Positions 27,365 to 35,745 of a stretch of DNA of 64,000 nt are shown here, one piece after another. Position numbers and translations under genes: made by a program. The first letter of the stretch is position 1, and the number at the start of each line of letters is the position of its first letter. The notes under the pieces are model-generated. The model did not search any database, was not told where the DNA came from, and saw nothing but the letters and a program-made list of their open reading frames with translations. The stretch lies in contig PLTZ01000010.1 of NCBI GenBank assembly GCA_003164715.1, positions 1 through 64,000 of the forward strand. Direction: 5' to 3'. Origin of the DNA: Opitutaceae bacterium. Its GTDB lineage: Bacteria; Verrucomicrobiota; Verrucomicrobiia; Opitutales; Opitutaceae.

Positions 27365-27898
27365 GTGAAAAATGCAAATCCGGTTTCTCTTGGGGTGGTC
27401 GCGGTGGCGGCGGCCCTGGCGCTTTTCATGGCCGGGTGCGGGTCGGGGAAATCCCGGGACCCGGCTGCCGAACCCAAGACGGTCTTTGACCACTTCCCCG
27501 TGGACGTGGGCGGAAGCACCGCGAGCCTTCAGTTCGCGGTCCTCGAGCCGGAGCAGATCCGGGGGCTGATGCAGCGCCCCGACCTGGGCAGGGACGAGGG
27601 GATGATCTTCGTCTACGAACGGCCGCAGCAGCTCAGCATCTGGATGAGGAACACCCCGGAGGCCCTCGACCTGGGCTACCTGACCCCGGAGGGCGTCGTT
27701 GCCGAGGTCTACGGCCTCTTGCCCCTCGACGAGAGGCCGGTCAACTCGCACGGCAGCCGGATCCAGTTCGCGCTCGAGATGCCGACGGGCTGGTTTGCGG
27801 CGCACGGCGTCGGCGCGGGCTCGCGCATCGACATGAAAGCGGTGGCCGCGGCCCTGAAGGCCCGCGGCTTCGAGCCTGAGAAATTCGGGGTCCGCTGA
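27365..27898 (+). CDS. DUF192-family lipoprotein
   Basis: The 177-residue reading from a GTG at 27365 starts with a lipoprotein signal ending in the lipobox FMAGC, so the mature protein would be lipid-anchored. The rest (about 50-165) is DUF192: QIRGLMQRPDLGRDEGMIFV, WMRNTPEALDLGYL, and FALEMPTGWFAAHGV. The family is small, beta-rich and widespread but has no settled function. The start is uncertain because no ribosome-binding site is visible. The stop nearly meets the next convergent gene. Confidence 0.85.
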   Translation: MKNANPVSLGVVAVAAALALFMAGCGSGKSRDPAAEPKTVFDHFPVDVGGSTASLQFAVLEPEQIRGLMQRPDLGRDEGMIFVYERPQQLSIWMRNTPEALDLGYLTPEGVVAEVYGLLPLDERPVNSHGSRIQFALEMPTGWFAAHGVGAGSRIDMKAVAAALKARGFEPEKFGVR

Positions 27899-27905
27899 GC
27901 GCGGA

Positions 27906-28343
27906 CTAGGCTCTTGGGATCTCGTTGTCGGTGCGCAGGACGAGCACCGGCGTCTTGGTCTTCACCCAGAGCTCGGCCTCGCGGAAGAACTTGGCCGGGA
28001 CGTTCTCGACCGCGTCCCCGACGGTCTTGGCAGGGTAGAGCCGCCCCTTCTTCGAGGCGTTGTAGTCGTAGGCGCCCTTGAACAGGCGCTCCGGGACCGA
28101 GGCCGGGCTCTCATCCTCGGGGATCTGGAGCACCCAGCCGGTAAGATCCCCCTTGGGCATCGTCTCCTCGGGATCGCTCACCAGGATGATGAACTGTTTT
28201 TTCACCGGGGGCGGCGTCTCGCCCTCGCCGGGATCGGGCTGGACCGCGAGGTTCATCTCTTCGACCACCCGGCGAAGGAGGGCGGGCTCGATGTGGTTCC
28301 GTTTCAGGATTTCGGCGACCTTGTTAACGTCGATTTTGGGCAT
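27906..28343 (-). CDS. Conserved-looking protein of unknown function
   Basis: The 145-residue product has a helical start (DVNKVAEILKRNHIEPALLRRVVEEM), a Pro-rich linker, and a C-terminal half with strands around KQFIILVSDPE, GWVLQIPEDESP and LWVKTKTPVLVLRTDNEIPRA. No family recognised. It is the last gene of a four-gene minus-strand run after the 81-residue gene, and is convergent with the DUF192 gene. Codon use matches the neighbours, so it is likely real. Confidence 0.7.
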   Translation of the reverse strand: MPKIDVNKVAEILKRNHIEPALLRRVVEEMNLAVQPDPGEGETPPPVKKQFIILVSDPEETMPKGDLTGWVLQIPEDESPASVPERLFKGAYDYNASKKGRLYPAKTVGDAVENVPAKFFREAELWVKTKTPVLVLRTDNEIPRA

Positions 28344-28376
28344 GGAATGGATTGGATTCGGGTGGAAAGGGTGGCG

Positions 28377-28622
28377 CTATCTGCCGTCGCACAGCCTCCT
28401 GATCTCGTCGAACTGCTTGGGCGAGAGGAGCCGCCTCGGCACGCGGCGCTCGGCCTCGGAGATGAGCCGGCTCCAGTCCTCCTCGCTCGGCCCGTGGACC
28501 TCCCAGGACGTGAAGTGGCCCTGCTTTCGGAACCACGTGAGGTTGCCCCCGTGCACGATGGCCTTCACCTGGTACTTCCCCGCCTCGGGATCGCGCACCC
28601 ACCATCCGAATTCCATGCTCAT
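28377..28622 (-). CDS. Small protein of unknown function (81 residues)
   Basis: The product MSMEFGWWVRDPEAGKYQVK... has a tryptophan- and aromatic-rich first half (about 5-50), suggesting a small beta fold, and a charged helical second half with RVPRRLLSPKQFDEIRRLC. The ATG at 28620-28622 overlaps the stop of the phosphoesterase gene (ATGA), which supports it as a translated gene. No family recognised. Confidence 0.65.
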   Translation of the reverse strand: MSMEFGWWVRDPEAGKYQVKAIVHGGNLTWFRKQGHFTSWEVHGPSEEDWSRLISEAERRVPRRLLSPKQFDEIRRLCDGR

Positions 28623-29440
28623 GAGAGGGGGAAGTCGGCCACCTTGGAGCCGGGATGAAAGGCGCCCCGCCTGAACTGAACGCGCCGGACGCGCAGCCGG
28701 TCGGCGGTGATCTCCGCCGCCATCGCGCCGAACGGCCTGTAGAAGGAGCCCGTGTTGACGACGCCGATGCCCGACGCGGTCCTCCAGACGCCGGGCCTGT
28801 GGGTGTGGCCGATCACGATGAAGCGGGCCCTCGGCCGGTGCCTGCGGGCGAGCGCCGCCGCGCGGCCCGGCGCCTCGCGCCACGCCCTGAGGATCGACAG
28901 GACCCTGTGGGGCGGCCACACCGTGTCCCCGGCCAGCCGGATCGCGTAGCGAAGCGGGTCCCGCTCCGATTGGTGGTGCTGGGGGATGGTGGCGGCCACG
29001 CTGCGGAAGGCGGAAAGCCGGTCCCCAAGCCGGTCCTCCCCGTCCCCGGGGAGGGGGGCCAGGGCGACGACGATCTTGCTGCGGATCGCGTCGGCGTCCT
29101 TCGACCACGGGACGATGGTGTCAAACAGGACGTCGCCGTGGGTGACCAGCACGCGGCCCCCGGCGAATTCCAGCGCGTGCTGCCCGGAGAGGTCCGGGTC
29201 GTGGTTGCCCGTCAGGAAGGTGACGGGGGTCCCGCACGAGGCGAAGAACGCGAGCACCTCGCTCCGCAGCTCGCCGGTGCGCTGCGCGTGCCGGTCAGGG
29301 CGCGTGTCCAGGGTGTCCCCGTTGAGGACAAGCAAGGTGGCGCCCTCGAGGAGCGGGCGCAGCTGGCCGAGGGAGCGAACGCGGCTCCCTCGGTCCGCGA
29401 AGTGCACGTCCGAGATGATGCGGATGAGTTCGGGGGCCAC
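28619..29440 (-). CDS. Calcineurin-like metallophosphoesterase
   Basis: The 273-residue protein carries the metallophosphoesterase motifs in order: ISDVHFADRG (D-x-H), LNGDTLDT (GD), TGNHDPDL (GNHD), THGDVLFD and VIGHTHRPGVW (GHTH). The substrate cannot be told; the layout resembles UDP-diacylglucosamine- or cAMP-phosphodiesterase-like enzymes only in general. It starts at GTG directly after the DUF4412 gene and overlaps the 81-residue gene downstream. Confidence 0.88.
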   Translation of the reverse strand: MAPELIRIISDVHFADRGSRVRSLGQLRPLLEGATLLVLNGDTLDTRPDRHAQRTGELRSEVLAFFASCGTPVTFLTGNHDPDLSGQHALEFAGGRVLVTHGDVLFDTIVPWSKDADAIRSKIVVALAPLPGDGEDRLGDRLSAFRSVAATIPQHHQSERDPLRYAIRLAGDTVWPPHRVLSILRAWREAPGRAAALARRHRPRARFIVIGHTHRPGVWRTASGIGVVNTGSFYRPFGAMAAEITADRLRVRRVQFRRGAFHPGSKVADFPLS

Positions 29441-30175
29441 TCAGTTGCTTCCGTCGGGCCGCGCCCCGGGGAATCCCCCGGGCATCGCTCCGCCCATCAT
29501 CGCCCCGAGGTCGAACTTGCGCCAGCCCTCGGGCGGCGCGAAAAGCGAATCCGGCAGGCTCGTCTTCTCGACCGAAGTGACCTCCATCCGGAACTGCTTG
29601 CCGTTATCATTCGACACGACGCGCATGGGGAAGAAGCCCTTGCCCTTAAGGGCGGACTCCCATGCCTGGGGTGCCTGGGGCCTCTGGCCCGGGCCGCCCC
29701 CGTGGAAGAGGCCGTTGAAGGCGCCGAGCTGGTCGGTCACCCATATCTGGGCGGTGCCATGCGCGCCCGTGGCCGCGTACTTCGTGCACACGTAGCCAAG
29801 GATGGTTTCCTTCACGCCCGTGTCCACTAGAGTGGGCGCGGTGCCCGCGGACGCCGCGCCGGGCTGCGCATGCCCGCCGGCCTGCGGGTTGGCGCCCGGC
29901 TGCGGGATCGGCTGGATCATGTACATCCTCTGGGCCGGCATCAGGACGATCATCTGCTGGTTCTTCAGGTCCATGATCATGGCCGCGGCGCCCTTTGAGG
30001 CGGTCATGTCGATCCTCATGAAGCCCTCCTTGATGCTCATGTTCATGGTCTGGCTTCCGTTGCTCGAGCCCTGGGAGGTCATCGTCATGGACACCTTGCC
30101 TTCGAAGGTTTCTGCGGTGAGCGCGCAGGGCAGAACGAGCGCGCAGACGGGGAGTAGCGCTGGAATTAGTTTCAT
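29441..30175 (-). CDS. Exported DUF4412-type protein
   Basis: The 244-residue protein has a signal peptide (MKLIPALLPVCALVLPCALTA) and then a DUF4412-like domain: FEGKVSMTMTSQG, MRIDMTASKGAAAMIMDLKNQQ, and LGYVCTKYAATGAHGTAQIWV. A Gln/Pro/Gly-rich linker lies in the middle (about 95-120) and the C-terminus is Gly/Pro/Met-rich. The family is secreted with unknown role. The ATG at 30173-30175 fits the signal peptide. It heads a four-gene minus-strand operon. Confidence 0.8.
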   Translation of the reverse strand: MKLIPALLPVCALVLPCALTAETFEGKVSMTMTSQGSSNGSQTMNMSIKEGFMRIDMTASKGAAAMIMDLKNQQMIVLMPAQRMYMIQPIPQPGANPQAGGHAQPGAASAGTAPTLVDTGVKETILGYVCTKYAATGAHGTAQIWVTDQLGAFNGLFHGGGPGQRPQAPQAWESALKGKGFFPMRVVSNDNGKQFRMEVTSVEKTSLPDSLFAPPEGWRKFDLGAMMGGAMPGGFPGARPDGSN

Positions 30176-30230
30176 GGCGCACGGATTATCGGGTTGCAGG
30201 GGACGGGTGCAATGAAAGAAGCCCAATGGC

Positions 30231-31088
30231 GTGAATTACCGGCACTCATACCATGCGGGCAATTTCGCGGACGTGCTGAAGCACGCCCTCCTCGTCCGCC
30301 TGGTCCGCGCGCTCCAGCGCAAGGAGCGGGGATTCGTCTTCGTCGACACCCATGCCGGGAGGGGCCGGTACGACCTGTCCCTGGCCTGTGAGGGGGATTC
30401 CCGGGCGAGGTCCCCGGAATGGCCGGACGGGATCGGGCGCCTCTGGGGCCGAGGCGACGCGCCCCACGTCGTGGCGGAGTACCTCGAGCTTGTGAGGGCC
30501 TACGACCGCGGCCAGGGAAACCTGTCCCCGCAGCCCCGGTTCTATCCCGGGTCGCCCCGCCTGGCGCGCCTGTGCGCGAGGCCCCAGGACCGCCTGGAGC
30601 TCTGGGAGAAGCACCCCGCGGAATGCGCCGCGCTCAGGGACCAGTTCAAGGGCGAGCGCCGCGTTTCGGTCCACGAGGCCGATGGGTACGGTGCGACCCT
30701 GGCCTGCCTGCCGCCCCCGGAGCGGCGCGCCCTTGTCCTGATCGACCCGCCGTTCGAGGACATGGGGGAGTGGTCGGACATCACCGCGTCGCTGGGCGAC
30801 GGACTCGCGCGCCTGCCCGGGGGCACCTACGCCGTCTGGTACCCCCTGACGGACCGGGCGCGCGCGGAGGGTTTCACCTGCATGCTCGAGGCGGAGGCCC
30901 TGCCGTCGCTGGCCGTGGAGATGACGATGGACCCGCAGGCGCCCGGGATGAAGGGGTGCGGCGTGGTCGTCGTCAATCCGCCGTGGAAATTCGATGACGA
31001 GGCACGCCTGGTCCTAAGCTATTTGGGAAGCGTGCTTTACCGATGCGGCGCGGCCCAGGGCTCGGTGCGCTGGATCGTTTCCAAGTAG
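30231..31088 (+). CDS. rlmJ: 23S rRNA (adenine-2030-N6)-methyltransferase
   Basis: The 285-residue product begins NYRHSYHAGNFADVLKHALL, the clear RlmJ signature, and contains FVDTHAGRGRYDL (SAM site), the catalytic LIDPPFED (DPPF-type) and VVVNPPW near the end. It methylates A2030 of 23S rRNA. The start is GTG at 30231, as required to match the family N-terminus. Length fits RlmJ (about 280). Confidence 0.94.
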   Translation: MNYRHSYHAGNFADVLKHALLVRLVRALQRKERGFVFVDTHAGRGRYDLSLACEGDSRARSPEWPDGIGRLWGRGDAPHVVAEYLELVRAYDRGQGNLSPQPRFYPGSPRLARLCARPQDRLELWEKHPAECAALRDQFKGERRVSVHEADGYGATLACLPPPERRALVLIDPPFEDMGEWSDITASLGDGLARLPGGTYAVWYPLTDRARAEGFTCMLEAEALPSLAVEMTMDPQAPGMKGCGVVVVNPPWKFDDEARLVLSYLGSVLYRCGAAQGSVRWIVSK

Positions 31089-31300
31089 GGCAGGTCGGGC
31101 GTAGCCGGTTGGACCTCGAGCGGGGGCGGCCTGAAGATCGGCCGAATCCATCTCGCGTCCTCTCTCGGGATTGCGCGAGCCGCGGGTTCAGAATTCTGCG
31201 GCCGCGCTCGTAAATTGTGCGCGTGCGGTGTCATGGTAGGCGTTTCGACACGCCCGAACAAAATAGGTGCCAAAAAAAGTTCGGCGCACGCCGCCGGGCC

Positions 31301-31373
31301 CCGCACCCCCGGCGCCCGCGGGCCGCGACCGCCGTCGAAACGGAGGGGCCGCCCGCGGGTGCGAGGGGTGCGG
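31301..31373 (-). terminator. Long GC-rich inverted repeat after hsp20 (probable terminator)
   Basis: The arm 31301-31322 can pair with 31352-31373; 19 of 22 positions match, with a 29-base loop region. It begins three bases beyond the hsp20 stop on the minus strand. About 23 bases further on, the minus strand has a run of seven T at 31278-31272, preceded by a short CGGC/GCCG stem. Together these could terminate hsp20, and perhaps rlmJ from the other side. Confidence 0.45.
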
Positions 31374-31375
31374 GC

Positions 31376-31777
31376 TCAGGCGACGCCACGCAGCCGGCCG
31401 GCTGGCTCCAGGAGGACCTGGCGCTTCGGGACCGTCAGCGTGAGCACGCCGTCGCCGATGTCGGCCTGCATCTGGGAGAATTCAAACCCCAGGCCGAGCC
31501 GCAGGCGCAGACGATAGTCGCGCTGCGATCCCTCGAGGTTCAGGGCCTGCCAGTTCACGCGGACAAAACGGGTCTTGCGCGCGGTGATGACTAGGTCGGG
31601 ACCGTAGGCCTCGATTTCCACGCCCGAGGCGCCCACACCGGGTACGTAGACGACGATGCTGACGGCGTCAGGAAGTTCACGGCAGTCGTAGCTCGGCTGG
31701 CGAAACGTGGCGTGGGACGCCTCGTACGCGCTGCGATGACGGCTGGATGAGCTCATGGTTTGGGTTCTCGTGTTCAT
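31376..31777 (-). CDS. Hsp20/alpha-crystallin small heat-shock protein
   Basis: The 133-residue protein has the alpha-crystallin domain (about 35-125): SIVVYVPGVGASGVEIEAYGPDLVITA, the strand region DYRLRLRLGLG, and the late DIGDGVLTLTVPK, which corresponds to the usual A-x-L-x-D-G-V-L-x-V-x-x-P-K motif. Such proteins hold unfolding proteins in oligomers. The start is ATG at 31775-31777; an ATG seven codons later is also possible. The gene is alone between rlmJ and the MazG-like gene. Confidence 0.85.
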   Translation of the reverse strand: MNTRTQTMSSSSRHRSAYEASHATFRQPSYDCRELPDAVSIVVYVPGVGASGVEIEAYGPDLVITARKTRFVRVNWQALNLEGSQRDYRLRLRLGLGFEFSQMQADIGDGVLTLTVPKRQVLLEPAGRLRGVA

Positions 31778-32191
31778 GGTGGGAAAGGCAGTCGCCCCTG
31801 GGGGCTTTGGGCCTCCGGGCTTCTGGTATTCTAAACGTCTTCCTTGGTTGGGAGGGTCTAGACCTCGAAGCCCGCGCCGGCCGTTTTGTTCCAATTGGAA
31901 ATGGCGACCTGACGCATCACGGCACAGCCACATCCGTCGGCCTTCGTAAACGAAGTGCCTCGGAGGCTGCGATGATGTTTGAGGGTCAGGGCCATTGGAA
32001 CGGTGTGACACACTGCCTAGTGCAGGCGGCGTGCCAAGTAAAAACAAAGCTCGGCCCCCCTAACCCATGTCATAATTAGGTTACGGCCGGCGGGAGCGCG
32101 CGTGGGCCGGGGTTGGCGCGGCAATCCCAAGGGGCGACAGAGCGCGCGGCAGGCATTGCGCAGCGGCCGCCAGTTGGCCATGCTTGCCCCC
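31778..32191. other. Divergent intergenic region between hsp20 and the MazG-like gene
   Basis: No gene is seen. It contains a perfect 12-base palindrome TTCCAATTGGAA at 31889-31900, 112 bases upstream of the hsp20 start, which could be an operator. The sequence has no CIRCE-type repeat. A short AT-richer stretch (AAGTAAAAACAAAGC, about 32036-32050) lies closer to the plus-strand gene. Promoters for both genes should lie here, but none is obvious. Confidence 0.35.
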
Positions 32192-32566
32192 ATGCCCGCG
32201 CTAACCGATTCCACCACGACGGTCGCAGAGCTCAGGGAGCGAATTCTCGCGTTCGTGCGCGAGCGCGACTGGGAGCAATTTCATTCGCCGAAAAACCTGA
32301 GCATGGCGCTGGCCGCCGAGACGGGCGAGCTGATGGAGCACTTCCTCTGGGCCACTCCGGAGGAGTCGAGTGCGATCGCCTCGGATCCCGCGAGGCGTTC
32401 GCGGATCGCCGAGGAGCTGGCGGACATTGTCATCTACGCCCTGGAGTTCGCGAACGCCACGGGCCTGGACGTGGCGGCGAGCATCGAGTCGAAGATCGCT
32501 GCGAACGCCCGGAAGTACCCCGTCGAGAAGGCGCGGGGGCGCTCCGCGAAGTACACCGAGCTCTGA
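32192..32566 (+). CDS. MazG-like nucleotide pyrophosphohydrolase
   Basis: The 124-residue protein is an all-alpha NTP-PPase of the RS21-C6/MazG-like type. It has the ligand pattern in SMALAAETGELMEHF (E-x-x-E) and RIAEELADIVIYALEF (E-x-x-D). Such enzymes hydrolyse dCTP or modified nucleoside triphosphates to monophosphates. The ATG at 32192 (MPALTDS) is used; ATG at 32180 adds four residues. The gene is convergent with the large TPR gene, 17 bases apart. Confidence 0.88.
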   Translation: MPALTDSTTTVAELRERILAFVRERDWEQFHSPKNLSMALAAETGELMEHFLWATPEESSAIASDPARRSRIAEELADIVIYALEFANATGLDVAASIESKIAANARKYPVEKARGRSAKYTEL

Positions 32567-32583
32567 AAGGGCGGGGCCTTGCC

Positions 32584-35178
32584 TCACGGCCCCGCCGGTC
32601 GGCCCGTGACGATTCCCAGGTTCCTGCGCGCCTCCGCGTAGCCGGGGTCGATCTCGATCGCCTTCTTGAACTGCGCCGCGGCCTCGGCCGTGCGGCCCTG
32701 CTTCACGAGCGCGATCCCCAAGTTATTTCGGACCCGGGCGTTGCCGGGGTCGGCCTCAAGCGCCCTTTCGTAGCTGGCGACGGCCTCGGCTGTGCGGCCG
32801 CTCCGCAGGTACAGGTTGCCGAGGTTGATGTGGGCGCTCGCGAAGCCGGGCCGGGCCTCGAGCGCCTTGCCGAACTCTACGACGGCCTCCTCCGCGCGGC
32901 CCTGCTCCATCAGGGCGACCCCGAAATCGTTCAGGACCTGCGCGTCGCCCGGATCAAGCTCGAGGACCGCCCTGAACTGGGAGGAGGCGTCGGCCAGGCG
33001 GCCCTCCTGCAGCAGGGCGCCTGCGAGATTGATGCGGGCCTGCGCGAAATCCGGGCGCAGCGCGATCGCCCGCCGGAGCTGCGCGATCGCCTCGTCCGTG
33101 CGCCCGATCTCCAGCAGCGTGTTGGCTAGGTTGAAGCGGGCCTCGGCGTACTCCCCGTCCAGCTCCACGGCCCTCTGGAGATGGGCCAGCGCCTCGCCCG
33201 CGTCGCCCTTCTTCAGCAGCAGGTTCGCGAGGTTGTTGTGCGCCCGGGCAAGGCCGGGATCGATCTCGAGCGCCCGTCGGAAGTGCGCCATCGCCTCCTC
33301 GTCCCTGCCGGCCTCGGTGAGCGCGTTCGCCAGATTGACGTGCGCCGGCGCGCGGGCTTCGCCCAGGCCGAGGGCCGCCCCGAACGCCGCGATGGCGGCG
33401 TCGCGCCGGCCCGACCGCAGGAGCGCGGTTCCGAGGCTGCCCAGGATCTCGGCGTTATCCGGCTCGGTCTCGGCGGCCCTCTGGTACTGCGCGGCGGCCT
33501 CGTCCCACTGGCCCTTCTGCACGAGCGCCGTGGCGAGGTTGTAGTGGGCCTTCTCGTTACCGGGCTCGAGGCTGAGGGTTCTTTTAAACTGTGCGGCCGC
33601 CTCGTCCGCGCGCCCCTTTCCGAGCAGCGCGACGCCAAGGTTCAGGTGGGTCTCGGCGCGGTCGGGCGCGATCTTGAGGGCCTTCTGGAACTGCGCGACC
33701 GCCTCGTCGGCACGCCCCTGCTGGAGCAGGGCGACCCCGAGCTCGTTCAGGGCGCCGTCGTCGTCGGGCTTGATCTCTAGGGCCCGGGTGAACTGCGCGA
33801 CCGCCGCCCCAACCTTGCCTTCCGCCAGGTAGACGCCGCCGAGGTTCTCGCAGGCCATCCAGCAGGCGGGGTTGCGTGCGAGCGTCGCCAGCCAGAGCGT
33901 CTTGGCGTCGGCATACGCCGAGCACTGGCGCGAGGTCATCCAGCCGAGGAGGGCCACCACGCACGCCGCCGCGGCCGCCGCGCCTCGGCGGCCCGGCAGG
34001 GGAAGCGCGGCGGCCGCGCCCGCCAGCGCCGCAGAGGAGGCGGCTATGGCGACCGCCGCCGCGAGGTATGCGAAGTGGTCGGCGACAAAGGAGTAGACGA
34101 AGGGATAGACGTTGAAGAAACCGAGGGCCGGGAAGAGGGTGCCTGAGAAAAGGAGGGCGGCGGCAAGCGGGCCGCGCGAGCGCCCGCGCGAGAGGAAGAG
34201 AGCCGCAAGAAGGGCGGCGGCCGCGCACGGGAACAGGTACTGCCAGGGCGCCCCAGAGTCGACGGCCCAGCGCGGATAGATGAAGGCCAGGTCCGCGGGC
34301 CAGAAGATCTTCCCCAGGTAGAACCAGAGGGCCCTTCCGGCCACGAGGATGCGGTCCGCCGCGCCCCATCCGAACGCCGCGCCCCTGGCGCCGATGTAGG
34401 CTTGCTCCACCCAGGCCGTCGTGAGGCCCGCCGCGGCGCCCATCAGCAGCCACGGCGCGAGGGGGAGGGCGTCCGCCGTCCAGCGCAGGCGGCCCCGCTT
34501 CCACCAGAGGACGACAAGGAGGGCTGCGGGGAGCGTCGCCGTGACGGTTTTCGTCGCCAGCGCCAGGGCGAAGAGCGCCGTCGCCAGGGCATACGTGCGC
34601 GCCCGGCGCCCCTCGTCGAAGCGCAGGTAGGCAAGGGCAGCCGCCAGGTAGAAGGCGGCCGACAGGGTGTTCTTCTGCTCCGAGACCCACGCCACCGACT
34701 CGACGCAGATCGGGTGCAGCGCGAACACCGCCGCCGCAAAGAGGGCGCCGGGAAGCGACAGGCGGCGCAGCACCCTGTAGAGGAGGAAAGCGGCCGTGGC
34801 ATGAAGGACGACGTTCGCCACGTGATAACCCGCCGGCACCTCGCCCCAGAGGCGGTGCTCAAGCCAGAACGCGCTGTGCAGGAGGGGATAGTACTGCTGC
34901 GTCGCCCCGGGCTCGAACCAGATCCTCCAGAGGCCATGGAGCGGGCGCAGGCCCGCGCGGGTGACATGGCCGTCATCGTCCCAGATGAAGCCCGCGTGCA
35001 GCACCGAGGCGTATGCGGCGAACGTCGCCACGAAGAGGAGGAGGCCGGGCCGCCAGTCACCTCCAAGGGGAGCCCGCGCGGCCACGGAGGAGACCCCGTG
35101 CGTGCCCGGAGCCACGGCGGCCGGTTCCGGGGCCGGCGCCTCGGTGCGCTCGACCCGTTTGTCTCGCGTTCGGCTCAT
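32584..35178 (-). CDS. Large multi-pass membrane protein with TPR repeats (TMTC-like)
   Basis: The 864-residue protein has an N-terminal half (about 40-460) with roughly ten hydrophobic helices and the early motif AGFIWDDDGHVT, as in integral-membrane glycosyltransferases and TMTC/DUF1736-like proteins. The Asp pair near the first outside loop is where such enzymes hold their metal or sugar donor. The C-terminal half (about 470-855) is a run of about eleven TPR units (A-x-x-N-L-G-x-A-L-x-x-x-G-R). Protein O-mannosyl-type transfer is a reasonable guess. The ATG at 35176-35178 is chosen because the upstream frame looks non-coding. Confidence 0.8.
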   Translation of the reverse strand: MSRTRDKRVERTEAPAPEPAAVAPGTHGVSSVAARAPLGGDWRPGLLLFVATFAAYASVLHAGFIWDDDGHVTRAGLRPLHGLWRIWFEPGATQQYYPLLHSAFWLEHRLWGEVPAGYHVANVVLHATAAFLLYRVLRRLSLPGALFAAAVFALHPICVESVAWVSEQKNTLSAAFYLAAALAYLRFDEGRRARTYALATALFALALATKTVTATLPAALLVVLWWKRGRLRWTADALPLAPWLLMGAAAGLTTAWVEQAYIGARGAAFGWGAADRILVAGRALWFYLGKIFWPADLAFIYPRWAVDSGAPWQYLFPCAAAALLAALFLSRGRSRGPLAAALLFSGTLFPALGFFNVYPFVYSFVADHFAYLAAAVAIAASSAALAGAAAALPLPGRRGAAAAAACVVALLGWMTSRQCSAYADAKTLWLATLARNPACWMACENLGGVYLAEGKVGAAVAQFTRALEIKPDDDGALNELGVALLQQGRADEAVAQFQKALKIAPDRAETHLNLGVALLGKGRADEAAAQFKRTLSLEPGNEKAHYNLATALVQKGQWDEAAAQYQRAAETEPDNAEILGSLGTALLRSGRRDAAIAAFGAALGLGEARAPAHVNLANALTEAGRDEEAMAHFRRALEIDPGLARAHNNLANLLLKKGDAGEALAHLQRAVELDGEYAEARFNLANTLLEIGRTDEAIAQLRRAIALRPDFAQARINLAGALLQEGRLADASSQFRAVLELDPGDAQVLNDFGVALMEQGRAEEAVVEFGKALEARPGFASAHINLGNLYLRSGRTAEAVASYERALEADPGNARVRNNLGIALVKQGRTAEAAAQFKKAIEIDPGYAEARRNLGIVTGRPAGP

Positions 35179-35255
35179 TCGAATCGGGGCGATTAGGCCC
35201 GAGCCGTTTTGGGACTCAACCGGATTCGGGCGGCGGCGGCCGCGATCTGGCGGCT

Positions 35256-35702
35256 TTAGCCCTTGCCGCCGAAGCTCACGTAGTCGTCCAGGTCGAGGAG
35301 CTCGAAGAACCCGTGCACGTCGTCCCGGCCCTTGGCGAGCCGCTCGATCTCCTCGCCGAACCATTCGTGGCCCGCGGTCCTTCCGGGGGTGTGCATCCTC
35401 AGCCAGTTCGACCACGCGGCGATTTCCGAGGGCGTGCGCTTGGTATGGGCGCGCACCCAGGCGAGCATCTGCGTGTCGGAGCGGCCCTTCCTCACCTCGG
35501 CCAGGAGGGCCTTGGCGCTGATGCCGGTGAAGAGGAGGAAGTGCTGGTCGAGGCCGCAGTCGTAGTTGTACTCGCCGTTCTTGCGGGCGGCCTTGGCGCG
35601 GGCCTTGTCAAGGAGGCGGGGCAGGTGGACGAATCCGCCGAGCTGGACGCGCGGGCTGCGCGGGGGATGCTGGGTGAGGTCGGGCTTTGAGAGGTTCATC
35701 AT
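35256..35702 (-). CDS. DUF5069-family protein
   Basis: The 148-residue product contains LGGFVHLPRLLDKARAKAA, NYDCGLDQHFLLFTGI, RSDTQMLAWVRAH and DDVHGFFELLDLDDY, matching the DUF5069 family common in Verrucomicrobia and relatives. No catalytic function is known. Two ATG codons stand together at its start. It precedes the large TPR gene by 77 bases on the same strand. Confidence 0.82.
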   Translation of the reverse strand: MMNLSKPDLTQHPPRSPRVQLGGFVHLPRLLDKARAKAARKNGEYNYDCGLDQHFLLFTGISAKALLAEVRKGRSDTQMLAWVRAHTKRTPSEIAAWSNWLRMHTPGRTAGHEWFGEEIERLAKGRDDVHGFFELLDLDDYVSFGGKG

Positions 35703-35745
35703 GGGTACTGTTAGTCTGGCACGGTTTTCGTATCCTGCAACCCCC

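Noticed and set aside
31037-31306. 89-codon minus-strand frame overlapping the end of rlmJ
   Set aside because: Its composition is Pro/Arg-rich, it overlaps the well-supported rlmJ gene, and it covers part of the hsp20 terminator region.
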